A stretch of DNA of 64,000 bases. Source: Verrucomicrobiota bacterium (GTDB lineage Bacteria; Verrucomicrobiota; Verrucomicrobiia; Opitutales; UBA2995). Numbering within the stretch: the first letter of the stretch is position 1; the number at the start of each line of letters is the position of its first letter. The notes under the pieces are model-generated. The model searched no databases. It was not told the DNA's origin and was given only the letters and a program-made list of their open reading frames with translations. The stretch spans positions 1-64,000 of the forward strand of contig JAQBYJ010000015.1 of the NCBI GenBank assembly GCA_027622555.1, written 5' to 3'. This document shows, piece by piece, positions 37,421 through 46,182 of the stretch. The position numbers and the translations under genes are program-made.

Positions 37421-38377
37421 CTATTTCAAGCTTCCGGCAAGTCGGAGTGATTCCACGTGGTAATCATAGAGGATGGGGGAAAGGATTTTAATAAACCGAC
37501 TGCGTTCGTGTTTAAGCCCTTCCATTTCCCAATAGGTATGGTCTACCCCATTGTCCAGAAGCGCCTGGTGGAAATCCCTGATCGTTACGATGTGGCCGTC
37601 GTCTAAAGTTCCGCAAGCTATCAAAATCCGCATCTTCTTTATTTGCTCCAGATTCTTTTCAAGTAACAGGTATGCGTCATCATTGATGTAGGCCTGCTTG
37701 TTTGGCCCCAGGTAATAATTGGGATAGACGTTTGGAGAACTCGGATCGAAACCCTCAGAAATGCGTGGTACATTTCCGGCCTGACAAAAGAGTGAGCAAA
37801 ACATCTCCGGGTATTTCATTGCCAGTCGGGTTGATCCACGACCACCCATGGAAAATCCTTCGATGCAGCGACCTTCGCGTGTTGCGATCGTCCGGTACGT
37901 TTTATCGATGTGCGGAATCAGCTCCTCGATGAACATTGTTTCAATCGGAAGCTTTCCGTCGTAGGAGTTTTTGTAGAAAGTGGATTTCCCGCCGTTCGGA
38001 AATACCATGATCATTGGCGGCCAGCGTCCATCCAAAATCCCTTCATGCAACACCGTGGATTCCTGAGTCCGGTTCCATTCATTGCCGCCGTTCCCGTGAA
38101 GATTGTAAATGACCGGATAACGTTTGCTGTAGTTGGCAGCGTAATCAGGAGGCAGATAAATGCAGTAACCTACTTTCTGTCCGGCGGACTTGGACTGAAA
38201 CGTTTTGTGCAGGTAGTAATCAGGTACTGGGAGATCTTTAGCAGCGGGTGTTTCATGTACCCAGTTAATAAACGATTGGTCGCGCTGACTCCAAACACCC
38301 GGAGTTAAACAACTGAAAAGTGTTAGGATTACGATTAATCGTTTGAAGCTTGGGGAGAATTTTTGGGGTAAAATCAT
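37421..38377 (-). CDS. Exported CE1-like esterase
   Basis: A 318-residue alpha/beta hydrolase of the feruloyl/enterochelin esterase type (CE1-like). Signal peptide about 1-30 (ending VWSQ). The oxyanion stretch is NLHGNGGNEWNR, and the nucleophile is Ser176 in GFSMGGRG. The GTLDDGH region probably supplies the acid, and His is expected in the final part (KHERSRF). Such enzymes remove acetyl, feruloyl or other acyl groups from plant or algal polysaccharides. It is convergent with the efflux operon, with 8 bp between stops, and is 4 bp downstream of the AlkD-like gene. Confidence 0.85.
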   Translation of the reverse strand: MILPQKFSPSFKRLIVILTLFSCLTPGVWSQRDQSFINWVHETPAAKDLPVPDYYLHKTFQSKSAGQKVGYCIYLPPDYAANYSKRYPVIYNLHGNGGNEWNRTQESTVLHEGILDGRWPPMIMVFPNGGKSTFYKNSYDGKLPIETMFIEELIPHIDKTYRTIATREGRCIEGFSMGGRGSTRLAMKYPEMFCSLFCQAGNVPRISEGFDPSSPNVYPNYYLGPNKQAYINDDAYLLLEKNLEQIKKMRILIACGTLDDGHIVTIRDFHQALLDNGVDHTYWEMEGLKHERSRFIKILSPILYDYHVESLRLAGSLK

Positions 38378-38381
38378 TTTC

Positions 38382-39089
38382 TCATCGCATTCCTTTGAGA
38401 TAAGCTTGGCGATCTTTTTCCGGGTATTTTTCTATGGCGTAACGCAACATGGTCCGCGGCATATTCTGATAATGCTTGTCCAGAAATTGAGTCTCAAGAG
38501 TCTGATCCTTTTTGCCCATTTCGCGGAGCATCCAGCCTACCGCCTTGTGTATCAGATCGTGCGTATCAGTTAAGTGAATTTCCGCCAGCTTTACCACATC
38601 CGCCAGATCGTTTTCTCGAATGAGAATCCAGGTCACTACCATCGAAATTCTTCGATCCCACAATAACGTTGATTTCGCTAATTGGTAGAGAGGCCCTCGG
38701 TTGCGATTCAATAAATATCCTCCCACAATATAGTGGGCCGAACAATCCACCAGGTCCCAATTGTTTACCAAATGGGTATGGCTAAGATAATGATCGTAAA
38801 TGAGTTTGTGTTCCTCGTTTGTTCCTTTTTTGCAACGGTTGACCATCATGATGAGAGCCAACAGACGCTCTTCGTGAAACTCGGATTCCAGTAGCTCGAA
38901 AACTTCGATCAAGGGAGTGGTCGCAAATCGTTTCGCCATTTCTCTGACCACGGGCACACGGACGCCGAGACAGACATCTCCTTCCGCATATTCTCCCGGA
39001 CCGGTTTTGAAAAAACGTTTCGAATGTTCTGCGATGACCGGATTCGCCAATGCTCGAATGTGTTTTTGGATGGTTTTTAAGTCACTCAT
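38382..39089 (-). CDS. AlkD-like DNA alkylation repair glycosylase
   Basis: A 235-residue HEAT-like repeat protein of the DNA alkylation repair family. The signature is near residues 42-52 (LGVRVPVVREM), with VNNWDLVDCSAHYIVG in the middle and WMLREMGKKD, a conserved DNA-contact helix, near the end. Relatives remove 3-methyl- and 7-methylpurines. Only 4 bp separate it from the esterase gene, but a functional link is unlikely. Confidence 0.88.
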   Translation of the reverse strand: MSDLKTIQKHIRALANPVIAEHSKRFFKTGPGEYAEGDVCLGVRVPVVREMAKRFATTPLIEVFELLESEFHEERLLALIMMVNRCKKGTNEEHKLIYDHYLSHTHLVNNWDLVDCSAHYIVGGYLLNRNRGPLYQLAKSTLLWDRRISMVVTWILIRENDLADVVKLAEIHLTDTHDLIHKAVGWMLREMGKKDQTLETQFLDKHYQNMPRTMLRYAIEKYPEKDRQAYLKGMR

Positions 39090-39354
39090 GACATCGGTAT
39101 GTATGAAGAAATGCTTCGTATCACAGTCTTATTATGACACCGAAGACTTCAAGTGTGTAGATAGCGGTGATATTTTCAGGAAGTTTGGCGAGTTGGGGCT
39201 CGGTGATCCTGGGAACGCCAAACCCCAGCTTGGCATTATTTACCATAGCTCAACTTTCGGCAGAAGATTTTCAATATTTCAGAATTGAGCTGTTATATTT
39301 GGCAGCTATCACGCTGCTTGACTGATACCCCTTTCTCCGCTCCATTAGGCCGCC
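39090..39354. other. Leader region before obgE
   Basis: No gene is seen. A small hairpin GCCAA-acccagc-TTGGC at about 39217-39234 is followed by ATTATTT and could terminate a plus-strand transcript before obgE. The usual rplU and rpmA genes are not next to obgE here. Confidence 0.4.
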
Positions 39355-40401
39355 ATGTTTATAGATGAGGTAGTCGTAACCCTGGTTTCGGGTAAAGGTG
39401 GAGACGGTTGTATCAGTTTTCGGAGAGAAAAATACATTCCTTTTGGAGGTCCCAATGGCGGGGATGGAGGCGATGGCGGCCATGTAGTGCTTCTGGCTGA
39501 TGAGAATGTAGGCGACTTAACTGCCTTCCGCTATACGCCCATTCACAAGGCAAAGCCAGGTGGACAAGGTCGAGGATCGGATCAAAATGGGAAAAGAGGG
39601 CCAAACAAAGTACTAAAGGTTCCATTGGGCACAGTCGTCATCGATAAGAACACAGGTATGCACATCAAAGAGCTTCTGGCCCACGAAGAAGAATTTATTA
39701 TCTGCAAAGGCGGTTCAGGAGGGTGGGGCAATACACATTTCAAGAGTTCGGTTAATCAAACGCCTCGACGAGCCAACCCTGGTACGGATGGAGAACAAGG
39801 TGAATTCAAGTTGGTCTTGAAAATCATAGCTGATATCGGCTTGGTCGGATTTCCCAACGCGGGGAAATCTTCACTGACCAACCTGATTACCCGGGCGCAT
39901 CCGACGGTTGCCGACTATCCTTTTACTACCCTGAATCCACACATTGGTATCATTGAGTACAAGGAAGAATATCGACGACTGGTTTTGGCTGACATTCCCG
40001 GACTCATTTCAGGCGCTAGCGAAAATCGAGGTCTTGGCCACCGTTTCTTGCGACATATTGAACGTTGCAAGCTCTTATGTCTCATTGTCGATATGGCTGG
40101 CATAGATGGTCGAGATCCGGCCGACGATTATGCAGAGCTTATGGTCGAATTGGAGAACTACGATCCCGCATTATTGGAAAAACCAAGACTGGTTGTGGCT
40201 AACAAGATGGACGAAGACGCGGCCAGCAAAAACTTGAAAGCCTTTTCAAAAAGGCACGCAGTTGCTGTTTCACCAATTTCTTGTTTGAGTGAGGAAGGTA
40301 TTCCGGAATTGCTTCGAAAATTCCTGGATGAAGTAACCTTGATTCAAAAAGCCGAAGCTGAGCTCGAGGCGGAACAACTGACTGCTGAAGCAGCTGACTA
40401 G
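39355..40401 (+). CDS. obgE: GTPase Obg
   Basis: A 348-residue Obg/CgtA GTPase. The glycine-rich Obg fold occupies about 1-155 (GGPNGGDGGDGG at 31-42). The G domain has the G1 loop GFPNAGKSS at 165-173, DIPGLI for G3 and NKMD for G4. It binds the 50S ribosomal subunit and takes part in ribosome assembly and stress response. The acidic C-terminal tail found in some Obg proteins is short here (about 20 residues). Confidence 0.95.
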   Translation: MFIDEVVVTLVSGKGGDGCISFRREKYIPFGGPNGGDGGDGGHVVLLADENVGDLTAFRYTPIHKAKPGGQGRGSDQNGKRGPNKVLKVPLGTVVIDKNTGMHIKELLAHEEEFIICKGGSGGWGNTHFKSSVNQTPRRANPGTDGEQGEFKLVLKIIADIGLVGFPNAGKSSLTNLITRAHPTVADYPFTTLNPHIGIIEYKEEYRRLVLADIPGLISGASENRGLGHRFLRHIERCKLLCLIVDMAGIDGRDPADDYAELMVELENYDPALLEKPRLVVANKMDEDAASKNLKAFSKRHAVAVSPISCLSEEGIPELLRKFLDEVTLIQKAEAELEAEQLTAEAAD

Positions 40402-40484
40402 GCAGGGCTTGATCGCCGTTTCGAGACACCAACACGAGCCGTCTTGATCTCGGTAGTTTTGCTATAGCATGGAAATGGAATTAG

Positions 40485-41780
40485 CTACCCTACGATCTTT
40501 CCGTATTCGAAAACCGTTTTCCCAGCAACAATGGTCTGAATGGTTTTGCCCGTCAGCTCATCGCCCCACCATGGTGTGTTCTGCGACTTGCTGAAAATAG
40601 TTTCCTCATTTACTTTCCAGGTACCTTGAGGGTCGAGAATAACAACATCGGCAACTGCTCCAGGTGTTAGCGTTCCTGCGGGAAGTTTAATCAATTCAGC
40701 GGGTTTATAAGTCAGTAAGGCAATTACGTCATTCAGTGGCATGCCAGCCTCTCCGCAAAGAACCTGTTGAGTGACTGCAAAACAAGTCTCCGAGCCCAGT
40801 ATCCCAAAGGGTGCATAGTCGAACTCGCGGTCCTTTTCGTAATTCGTATGTGGAGCATGATCGGTTGCAACAATGTCCAACGTGCCGTCCTTGATTCCTT
40901 CGATCAGAGCCTGCCGATCCTTTTCAGTCCTGAGCGGAGGATTCATCTTACAATTGGTATCGTAATCCTTAATACACGCATCGGTTAGAGCCAAATGGTG
41001 AGGCGTAGCTTCCGCCGTCACGTTCACGTTTCTCCCTTTCGCTCGCCGCATCACGTCCACGGCTCCAGCCGAACTGATATGCTGCATGTGGACATGAGCA
41101 CCCGTCATCTCAGAAAGCAGAGCATTGCGAGCAACGATAATATCCTCGGCTGCTGCTGGCCAGCCTTTCAGTCCCAGTCGGATCGACCATTCGCCTTCAT
41201 TCATGACCGCGCCTCGGGTCATTGCCGCATCCTGGCAGTGGTCCATGATGGGAAGATCAAACATGTTACAATACTCGAGCGCTCGTCGCATGACCTCATT
41301 GTTCTGCACGCAATCACCGTCGTCCGTGATGGCAACGACGCCAGCACGTTTCAAACTCCCGATCGGCGCAAGTTTCTCTCCCAGTCTCCCTTGGGTAATA
41401 CAACCGGTTGGGTAAACATGAACCACGGCGGATCGTTTAGCCACGTCCAACATATATTGAATCGTTCCCGCTGTATCGGCTGGTGGGCTCGTATTGGGCA
41501 TGCAAACGATGCTCGTAAATCCTCCAGCCGCTGCTGCCCAGGAACCGGTTTCAATGGTTTCCTTGTGGGTCTGGCCTGGCTCACGCAGGTGCACGTGCAC
41601 ATCCACCAATCCAGGACAAACAACCAAACCGGATGCATCGGTGATGACTGCCTCTTTTATCTCATTCTCGGACAAGGTTTCTACAATTATCCCGTCTTTA
41701 ATGAAAAGGTCGGCGATCTCATCTCTTGAATTCTTGGGATCTATTATCCTGCCGTTTTTGATTATACGTGTGATGCTCAT
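40485..41780 (-). CDS. pyrC: Dihydroorotase
   Basis: Cyclises carbamoyl aspartate to dihydroorotate in pyrimidine synthesis. I start the gene at ATG 41780, which overlaps the pyrB stop by 4 bp; a longer frame upstream to 41822 would overlap pyrB. The 431-residue protein has the zinc motif VDVHVHLREPG with His62 and His64, the second block TDHAPH near residue 300, and the family's C-terminal hinge. It is a class I (long) dihydroorotase. Confidence 0.95.
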   Translation of the reverse strand: MSITRIIKNGRIIDPKNSRDEIADLFIKDGIIVETLSENEIKEAVITDASGLVVCPGLVDVHVHLREPGQTHKETIETGSWAAAAGGFTSIVCMPNTSPPADTAGTIQYMLDVAKRSAVVHVYPTGCITQGRLGEKLAPIGSLKRAGVVAITDDGDCVQNNEVMRRALEYCNMFDLPIMDHCQDAAMTRGAVMNEGEWSIRLGLKGWPAAAEDIIVARNALLSEMTGAHVHMQHISSAGAVDVMRRAKGRNVNVTAEATPHHLALTDACIKDYDTNCKMNPPLRTEKDRQALIEGIKDGTLDIVATDHAPHTNYEKDREFDYAPFGILGSETCFAVTQQVLCGEAGMPLNDVIALLTYKPAELIKLPAGTLTPGAVADVVILDPQGTWKVNEETIFSKSQNTPWWGDELTGKTIQTIVAGKTVFEYGKIVG

Positions 41781-42724
41781 TCTGCAGAATTCTCCAACGC
41801 GGTTATTGAACCGCCTGTGCAAAGGTAAAGTACGGCCATCCGGGTAGCGATGCCATTGGCGACTTGTTCCAGAATCACGGATCGATCCGAATCAGCAAGG
41901 TCGGAATCAATTTCCACGCCCCGGTTTATAGGTCCGGGATGCATGATGATGGCATCCGGTTTGAGCCATTCAGCTCGTCTTTTATCCAGACCAAACATGC
42001 TCGTGTATTCACCTAACGATGGAAAGTGAGTCGAGGATTGCCGCTCGTTTTGAATGCGAAGGAGCATGACGGCATCCGCGTCGACGAGGGCGGTTTTCAA
42101 ATCGTGCACTACCTTTACTCCCATGGATTCAAATGTCCAGGGAACCAGTGTTGCGGGACCTGCAACGGTTACTTCTGCGCCCATTTTTGTGAGTGAGAAA
42201 ATATTGGACCGGGCTACCCGACTGAAAAGGATATCTCCCAGGATGGTAATTTTCTTACCTTCCAGGCTATCAAAATGTTGAAGCAGAGTGAAACCATCCA
42301 GAAGTGCCTGGGTAGGGTGTTCGTGAGAACCATCCCCGGCATTGATCACCGGTATGTCTATAATTTCACTCAGGTATTTCGCAGCGCCGGCGGCTGAATG
42401 GCGGAGGATGATCATGTCCGCATTGAGCGCGCAGATATTTTTTGCGCTGTCCTTCAAAGTCTCGCCTTTTACGAAGCTACTGGCGTCCGCGTTCATGGAG
42501 ATCACGTCTGCACTCAGGCGAGTTGCAGCCATCTCGAAGGCCAGGCGTGTTCGTGTGCTGGGCTCAAGAAAAAGATTGACGATTGTTTTTCCTCTTAGGA
42601 CGGGAACCTTTTTAATAGTTCGCGCCAAGGTCCTTTTAAACGCCGAGGATACGTGGAAAATAGTTTCGATCTCCGTCCTGCTAAGTGGTTCGATTCCTAT
42701 CAGATCTTTGCGGGTCCATTCCAT
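41777..42724 (-). CDS. pyrB: Aspartate carbamoyltransferase catalytic chain
   Basis: A 315-residue enzyme making carbamoyl aspartate from carbamoyl phosphate and aspartate. The phosphate loop STRTR is at 56-60 and the carbamoyl phosphate motif HPTQALLDGFTL is in the centre. Overlaps pyrC by 4 bp and is 8 bp downstream of pyrR. No pyrI regulatory chain is nearby, as in other pyrR-containing bacteria. Confidence 0.95.
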   Translation of the reverse strand: MEWTRKDLIGIEPLSRTEIETIFHVSSAFKRTLARTIKKVPVLRGKTIVNLFLEPSTRTRLAFEMAATRLSADVISMNADASSFVKGETLKDSAKNICALNADMIILRHSAAGAAKYLSEIIDIPVINAGDGSHEHPTQALLDGFTLLQHFDSLEGKKITILGDILFSRVARSNIFSLTKMGAEVTVAGPATLVPWTFESMGVKVVHDLKTALVDADAVMLLRIQNERQSSTHFPSLGEYTSMFGLDKRRAEWLKPDAIIMHPGPINRGVEIDSDLADSDRSVILEQVANGIATRMAVLYLCTGGSITALENSAE

Positions 42725-42732
42725 AGTAGGTA

Positions 42733-43266
42733 TTAGGTAGCTATTGAAATTGTGTCAGGTGTGTCAGGATTGTCATTCACCACAACTTTTACATGTTGAT
42801 TGGGATTAGCCTTAACCATTAGTCCGGTGAAGTCGGGGTTTATTGGCAGTGCTCGTCCACCTCGGTCAACCAATACAGCGAGGGAAACTTTGGCGGGTCG
42901 GCCTTGATCAAAAATTTCGTTGAGTGCTGCTCGAATGCTACGGCCTGAAAATATGACATCGTCTACCAGGATAATGGTCTTCCCTTCCACATCAAACGGA
43001 AGATTGGCGAATGACATGATATTAGGAACCGGATTGGAAGAAAGGTCATCTCGATGAAAAGAAATATCAACGATGCCGTATGGCAACTCATGCTTGAGTC
43101 GTTCTCCAATACTCTTTGCCAAACGTTTCCCGAGTTCTATTCCTCCACGCGCGATTCCTACTATGACCAGATTGGCCGGGTCCGGATAGGCCTCTGCCAG
43201 TTCTATTGCCAACCTCTGAATCGCTGCGGCGAGTTCCTCTGAGGACGGTGGTTGGGATGTATCCAT
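42733..43266 (-). CDS. pyrR: PyrR, pyrimidine regulator / uracil phosphoribosyltransferase
   Basis: A 177-residue PRTase-fold protein with the PRPP-binding loop ILVDDVIFSGRS at 99-110. PyrR binds pyr mRNA and UMP to attenuate the operon and also has uracil phosphoribosyltransferase activity. Being first gene of pyrR-pyrB-pyrC supports the role. I do not see a clear anti-terminator hairpin set in the 200 bp upstream (43267-43497), so the regulation mode here is uncertain. Confidence 0.92.
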   Translation of the reverse strand: MDTSQPPSSEELAAAIQRLAIELAEAYPDPANLVIVGIARGGIELGKRLAKSIGERLKHELPYGIVDISFHRDDLSSNPVPNIMSFANLPFDVEGKTIILVDDVIFSGRSIRAALNEIFDQGRPAKVSLAVLVDRGGRALPINPDFTGLMVKANPNQHVKVVVNDNPDTPDTISIAT

Positions 43267-43497
43267 ATAAGTTCTTACTAAGAAAAGGATTTCTTCTCAG
43301 GGGCAATGACTTTTTAGGGGTTTCTGAATTTTTGTGTGAGATATACGGTTTAAGGTAGAAATGCTCTTCTGAGTTTTTCCAATTTCATCCAAAAAATTGA
43401 AGATTTCTGTAATAAATACCCCGCTCGGGAAAACTATTTTCATTGAAAAGAGTTTAAACCATTCGCAACCGAAGCATAATTTTAAATCAAACCGTTT

Positions 43498-43668
43498 ATG
43501 AAGAGACTGACATCCACCCTCATCTTTGGGACTCTATTCGCGAACTCCGCATCGACGGCTTACGTTTTCTCCCAAAGTCAACCCGCTCCAGTTGGTAATA
43601 TAATTAAGGGACAGGCTATTTATATGATTGACAGCTTTCTATTTGTTCGCGAGATTTTTGGGTTATGA
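43498..43668 (+). pseudogene. Truncated secreted-protein start, cut by the transposase gene
   Basis: A 56-residue frame beginning at ATG 43498 with a clean signal-peptide-like start (MKRLTSTLIFGTLFANSAST) and a short polar sequence (PAPVGNIIKG), then an unrelated tail. Its TGA overlaps the ATG of the RAYT gene. It looks like the 5' end of an exported-protein gene whose remainder was displaced by the RAYT insertion; it could also be a leader peptide. Confidence 0.4.
43647..43660 (+). repeat. REP-like half unit before the RAYT gene
   Basis: TCGCGAGATTTTTG precedes the transposase by 5 bp. It is near-identical to TCGCGAACTTTTG at 44691-44703 after the gene and to the tail of the REP unit at 48382-48410. 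The direct copies thus frame the RAYT. Confidence 0.4.
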
Positions 43669-44633
43669 GATCGTCGAGATTGAAGGTAAAAGGGCAGAGC
43701 GCAGTGTATCATTGCGTGACCCGGGTTGTTGGGGGAGCGATGCTATTGGATAAAACGGCAAAGGAGGTGTTGCGGAAGCAGATACGGTATATGGCAAGTT
43801 TTTGCGGTGTTGAAATCCTGACGTATTGTGTGATGACGAATCACTTTCATGTGTTGGTAAGAGTGCCACACGAGCAGATACCCAAAGATGCTGAGTTGGT
43901 AGAGCGGTTTAGGCTGTTGTATGGTAAAGACAAAGGGAAGGTGGAGACCTTGGAAGCTTTGCTAAATAAGGGAGGTGAAGAGGCGGAGATTGAACGAAAG
44001 AAGCTTGTTGCGCGAATGGGAGATGTTTCGTTGTTTATGAAGGAGTTAAAGCAACGATTTAGCATTTGGTACAACAAAAGTCATCAGCGTTATGGAACCT
44101 TGTGGGCTGAACGTTTTAAAAGCGTATTGATTGAAGACACAGCAGCTTGTTTGAGAACAGTGGCTGCCTACATTGACCTGAATCCAGTGAGAGCAGGATT
44201 GGCGAAAGATCCGAAGGATTACCGCTATTGTGGGTATTCTGAAGCTGTGACAGGTAATGCCGAAGCACAGGCTGGGTTGTGTCGGGTTCTTAATGTGAAA
44301 ACAACCAAAACCGCATTGTCTGAATATCGGAAGATCCTATTTCTGATGGGATCCACTACTTCCCAACAGGGGCAAAAGGCAATGGACCGAGAGGCGGTTA
44401 AAAAAGTTGTTGAGCAAGATGGTGAGCTTCCGATGGCGCAGGTGCTGCGACTCAAGATTCGTTACTTTACCGATGGAATGGTTCTTGGTTCAAAAGAGTA
44501 TGTGAATCAAATATTCGAATCGCATCCGAAGATGTTTAGTGAGCGTCGAAAATCGGGAGCCAGGCAGATGCGTGGTTTGAAGAATTCCGGATTTATGGTC
44601 GCTAGAGATCTTCGAAAAGAGGTGTTCACATAG
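43665..44633 (+). CDS. REP-associated tyrosine transposase (RAYT)
   Basis: A 322-residue Y1-type HUH transposase of the RAYT (TnpA-REP) group. Residues 1-70 show the opening MRSSRLKVKGQSAVYHC, and the HUH motif is His60-Phe61-His62 (MTNHFHVLV). Later comes the helix with the likely catalytic tyrosine (FSIWYNKSHQRYGTLWAERF) and a block RTVAAYIDLNPVRAGL found across the family. RAYTs are single-copy domesticated relatives of IS200/IS605 that nick and move REP hairpins headed by GTAG. REP-type units of that kind occur at 12899, 19203 and 48382, so this is their probable cognate enzyme. Confidence 0.88.
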   Translation: MRSSRLKVKGQSAVYHCVTRVVGGAMLLDKTAKEVLRKQIRYMASFCGVEILTYCVMTNHFHVLVRVPHEQIPKDAELVERFRLLYGKDKGKVETLEALLNKGGEEAEIERKKLVARMGDVSLFMKELKQRFSIWYNKSHQRYGTLWAERFKSVLIEDTAACLRTVAAYIDLNPVRAGLAKDPKDYRYCGYSEAVTGNAEAQAGLCRVLNVKTTKTALSEYRKILFLMGSTTSQQGQKAMDREAVKKVVEQDGELPMAQVLRLKIRYFTDGMVLGSKEYVNQIFESHPKMFSERRKSGARQMRGLKNSGFMVARDLRKEVFT

Positions 44634-44746
44634 GGGGGCTACTTTCTGAAGAATTACGAACCACAAAGGCACGAAGAATACAAAAGGGGGTCGCGAACTT
44701 TTGAAAAGTGGAATAGATAACGTCACTGAATATTGAGTATAAGCCC
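44634..44746. other. Spacer after the RAYT gene with REP tail copy
   Basis: No gene is seen. GGTCGCGAACTTTTG at 44689-44703 is identical over 15 bases to 48396-48410. A run CCACAAAGGCACGAAGAATAC, split here as CCACAAAGG and CACGAAG, resembles common dispersed debris. Confidence 0.45.
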
Positions 44747-45244
44747 CTAAGATGAAGTAGCCTTCTTCGGCATCAACTCTCTCTCAATCCGTTCTTTGGA
44801 TAGCTTCCCTGAATGACCGGACCAAACGATTTCGCCTTCCACGTTCACGATGACAGCGTAGGGTATGTAGCTCACGTTGAGTGCGCGTCCGTAGAGGTCT
44901 TGAATATCCACCGCGATCGGGTATTTGAGTTGTCTCACCCGAACAAATTCTTGGGTTAACTTGAAGGATTCATTGGTCACTGCCACGAATTGGATACCGG
45001 TACCTTCGAGTTCCTCAGTCAATTGGGTGAGGTGAGGAAACAGCTTGTGGCAGGGTCCGCACCAGGTTGCCCAGAATTCGATGACCAGCGGTTTGCCTGT
45101 TTCGGGTTTTGCACCCTGAACCATAGTGAAATCGTAATCGAGCAATCCTTCCGTGACCAACACACCGGGATTCTTCGGCTCACTGCAAGAAACAAGTAGT
45201 AACGCAAACACGGTTAAAAAAGTTTGGGCTATGAAATTTTTCAT
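44747..45244 (-). CDS. TlpA/ResA-like thioredoxin lipoprotein
   Basis: A 165-residue membrane-anchored thiol-disulfide protein. I take ATG 45244, which gives a lipobox LVSC (Cys20); an earlier frame from 45328 would overlap the upstream gene. The active site is WCGPC with Cys62 and Cys65 (EFWATWCGPCHKL). It may reduce periplasmic disulfides, for example in cytochrome c maturation. It lies 38 bp after the TIM-barrel gene on the same strand. Confidence 0.88.
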   Translation of the reverse strand: MKNFIAQTFLTVFALLLVSCSEPKNPGVLVTEGLLDYDFTMVQGAKPETGKPLVIEFWATWCGPCHKLFPHLTQLTEELEGTGIQFVAVTNESFKLTQEFVRVRQLKYPIAVDIQDLYGRALNVSYIPYAVIVNVEGEIVWSGHSGKLSKERIERELMPKKATSS

Positions 45245-45282
45245 CTTTGTAAGATTAAATAAATGAGTAGGACGGTGCGGCT

Positions 45283-46086
45283 TTATTCCTTCAACCAGGT
45301 TTTCAGAAGCTCCAGGTTTTGGCGGCATTCCTCACAGGGGTTTCTATCGAAGGGATAATGTTCGACTGATATGGCCCCGTTGAAGCGGATTTCTTTCAAC
45401 TTCTCGACACATTTTTCAATAGGGACGCCGCCTTTATGATAGCTACTGGTTGCACCGCTATCCGCCCTTTCCAAGTTCTTCAGCTGAACCACTTTCAAAT
45501 TGGGAGCCAATTCTTCGATGGCGTCGAACAATCCATCCCCCAGGATACTGTACCAGCCAGTATCGATCGCCACACCAATGATGTCGTGATTGTCGTAACC
45601 TATTTTATTGAGGAGCTGCTCGGCGGATGTTTCCTGCTGATTCACGATGGCAAACTCCAAACGGTATTTCCGCAGTATCGAAACAGCATCTTCACGGTTG
45701 ATATTTAAAAAAGGAGCCGTGCCAGTGAGAGTTCTAACTTCCATCGCATTGGCCAACTGGCAAGCCGCTTCGAACTCCAGGCGTGTGGCACCAAAGCGTC
45801 CCGCCATACTTGCCACTTTCAAACGATGTTTTGAAATAAGAGAATTCGCGACCTTGGTATGTTTTTTGGTGGCCCAGGCCCAGTGCAGGTGTGAAACCCA
45901 AAGATCAATCGAAGCAAATCCTATTTGTTTGATTTCTTTTAAAAGCGCGTCGAAACGTTTTGGGAAAGTATCGATTGAACGGAAGTAGTCGTTGGTAGCA
46001 TTGTTGCCTTGATGCCAGCCTTCGGTGATTTCATAGCCTACTTCGCGTGCGACGAAATTGGCAGTGATGAAAGAGATAGTGTTCAT
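45283..46086 (-). CDS. Sugar phosphate isomerase/epimerase-like TIM-barrel protein
   Basis: A 267-residue AP endonuclease family 2-type TIM barrel. Metal-ligand positions are suggested by IDLWVSHLH, the conserved Asp/Glu in GVAIDTGW and the C-terminal SVEHYPFDRNPCEE. Members isomerise or epimerise sugars and inositols, or repair DNA; the lack of a nuclease signature favours the sugar enzyme. No signal peptide. It is probably co-transcribed with the thioredoxin lipoprotein. Confidence 0.75.
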   Translation of the reverse strand: MNTISFITANFVAREVGYEITEGWHQGNNATNDYFRSIDTFPKRFDALLKEIKQIGFASIDLWVSHLHWAWATKKHTKVANSLISKHRLKVASMAGRFGATRLEFEAACQLANAMEVRTLTGTAPFLNINREDAVSILRKYRLEFAIVNQQETSAEQLLNKIGYDNHDIIGVAIDTGWYSILGDGLFDAIEELAPNLKVVQLKNLERADSGATSSYHKGGVPIEKCVEKLKEIRFNGAISVEHYPFDRNPCEECRQNLELLKTWLKE

Positions 46087-46182
46087 CTTGGGCGCATTAT
46101 GAAATCAGTCGCCGCTTTGACCAGAAGTAAAACGGCAGAGTGCGGTAATTTTCAAACTGACAGGAGATTTTCAGGAGCACGT

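Noticed and set aside
43267-43497. PyrR-type attenuator before the pyr operon
   Set aside because: I see only a 6-bp AAGAAA/TTTCTT hairpin at about 43278-43293 and no paired terminator/anti-terminator, so I do not claim one.
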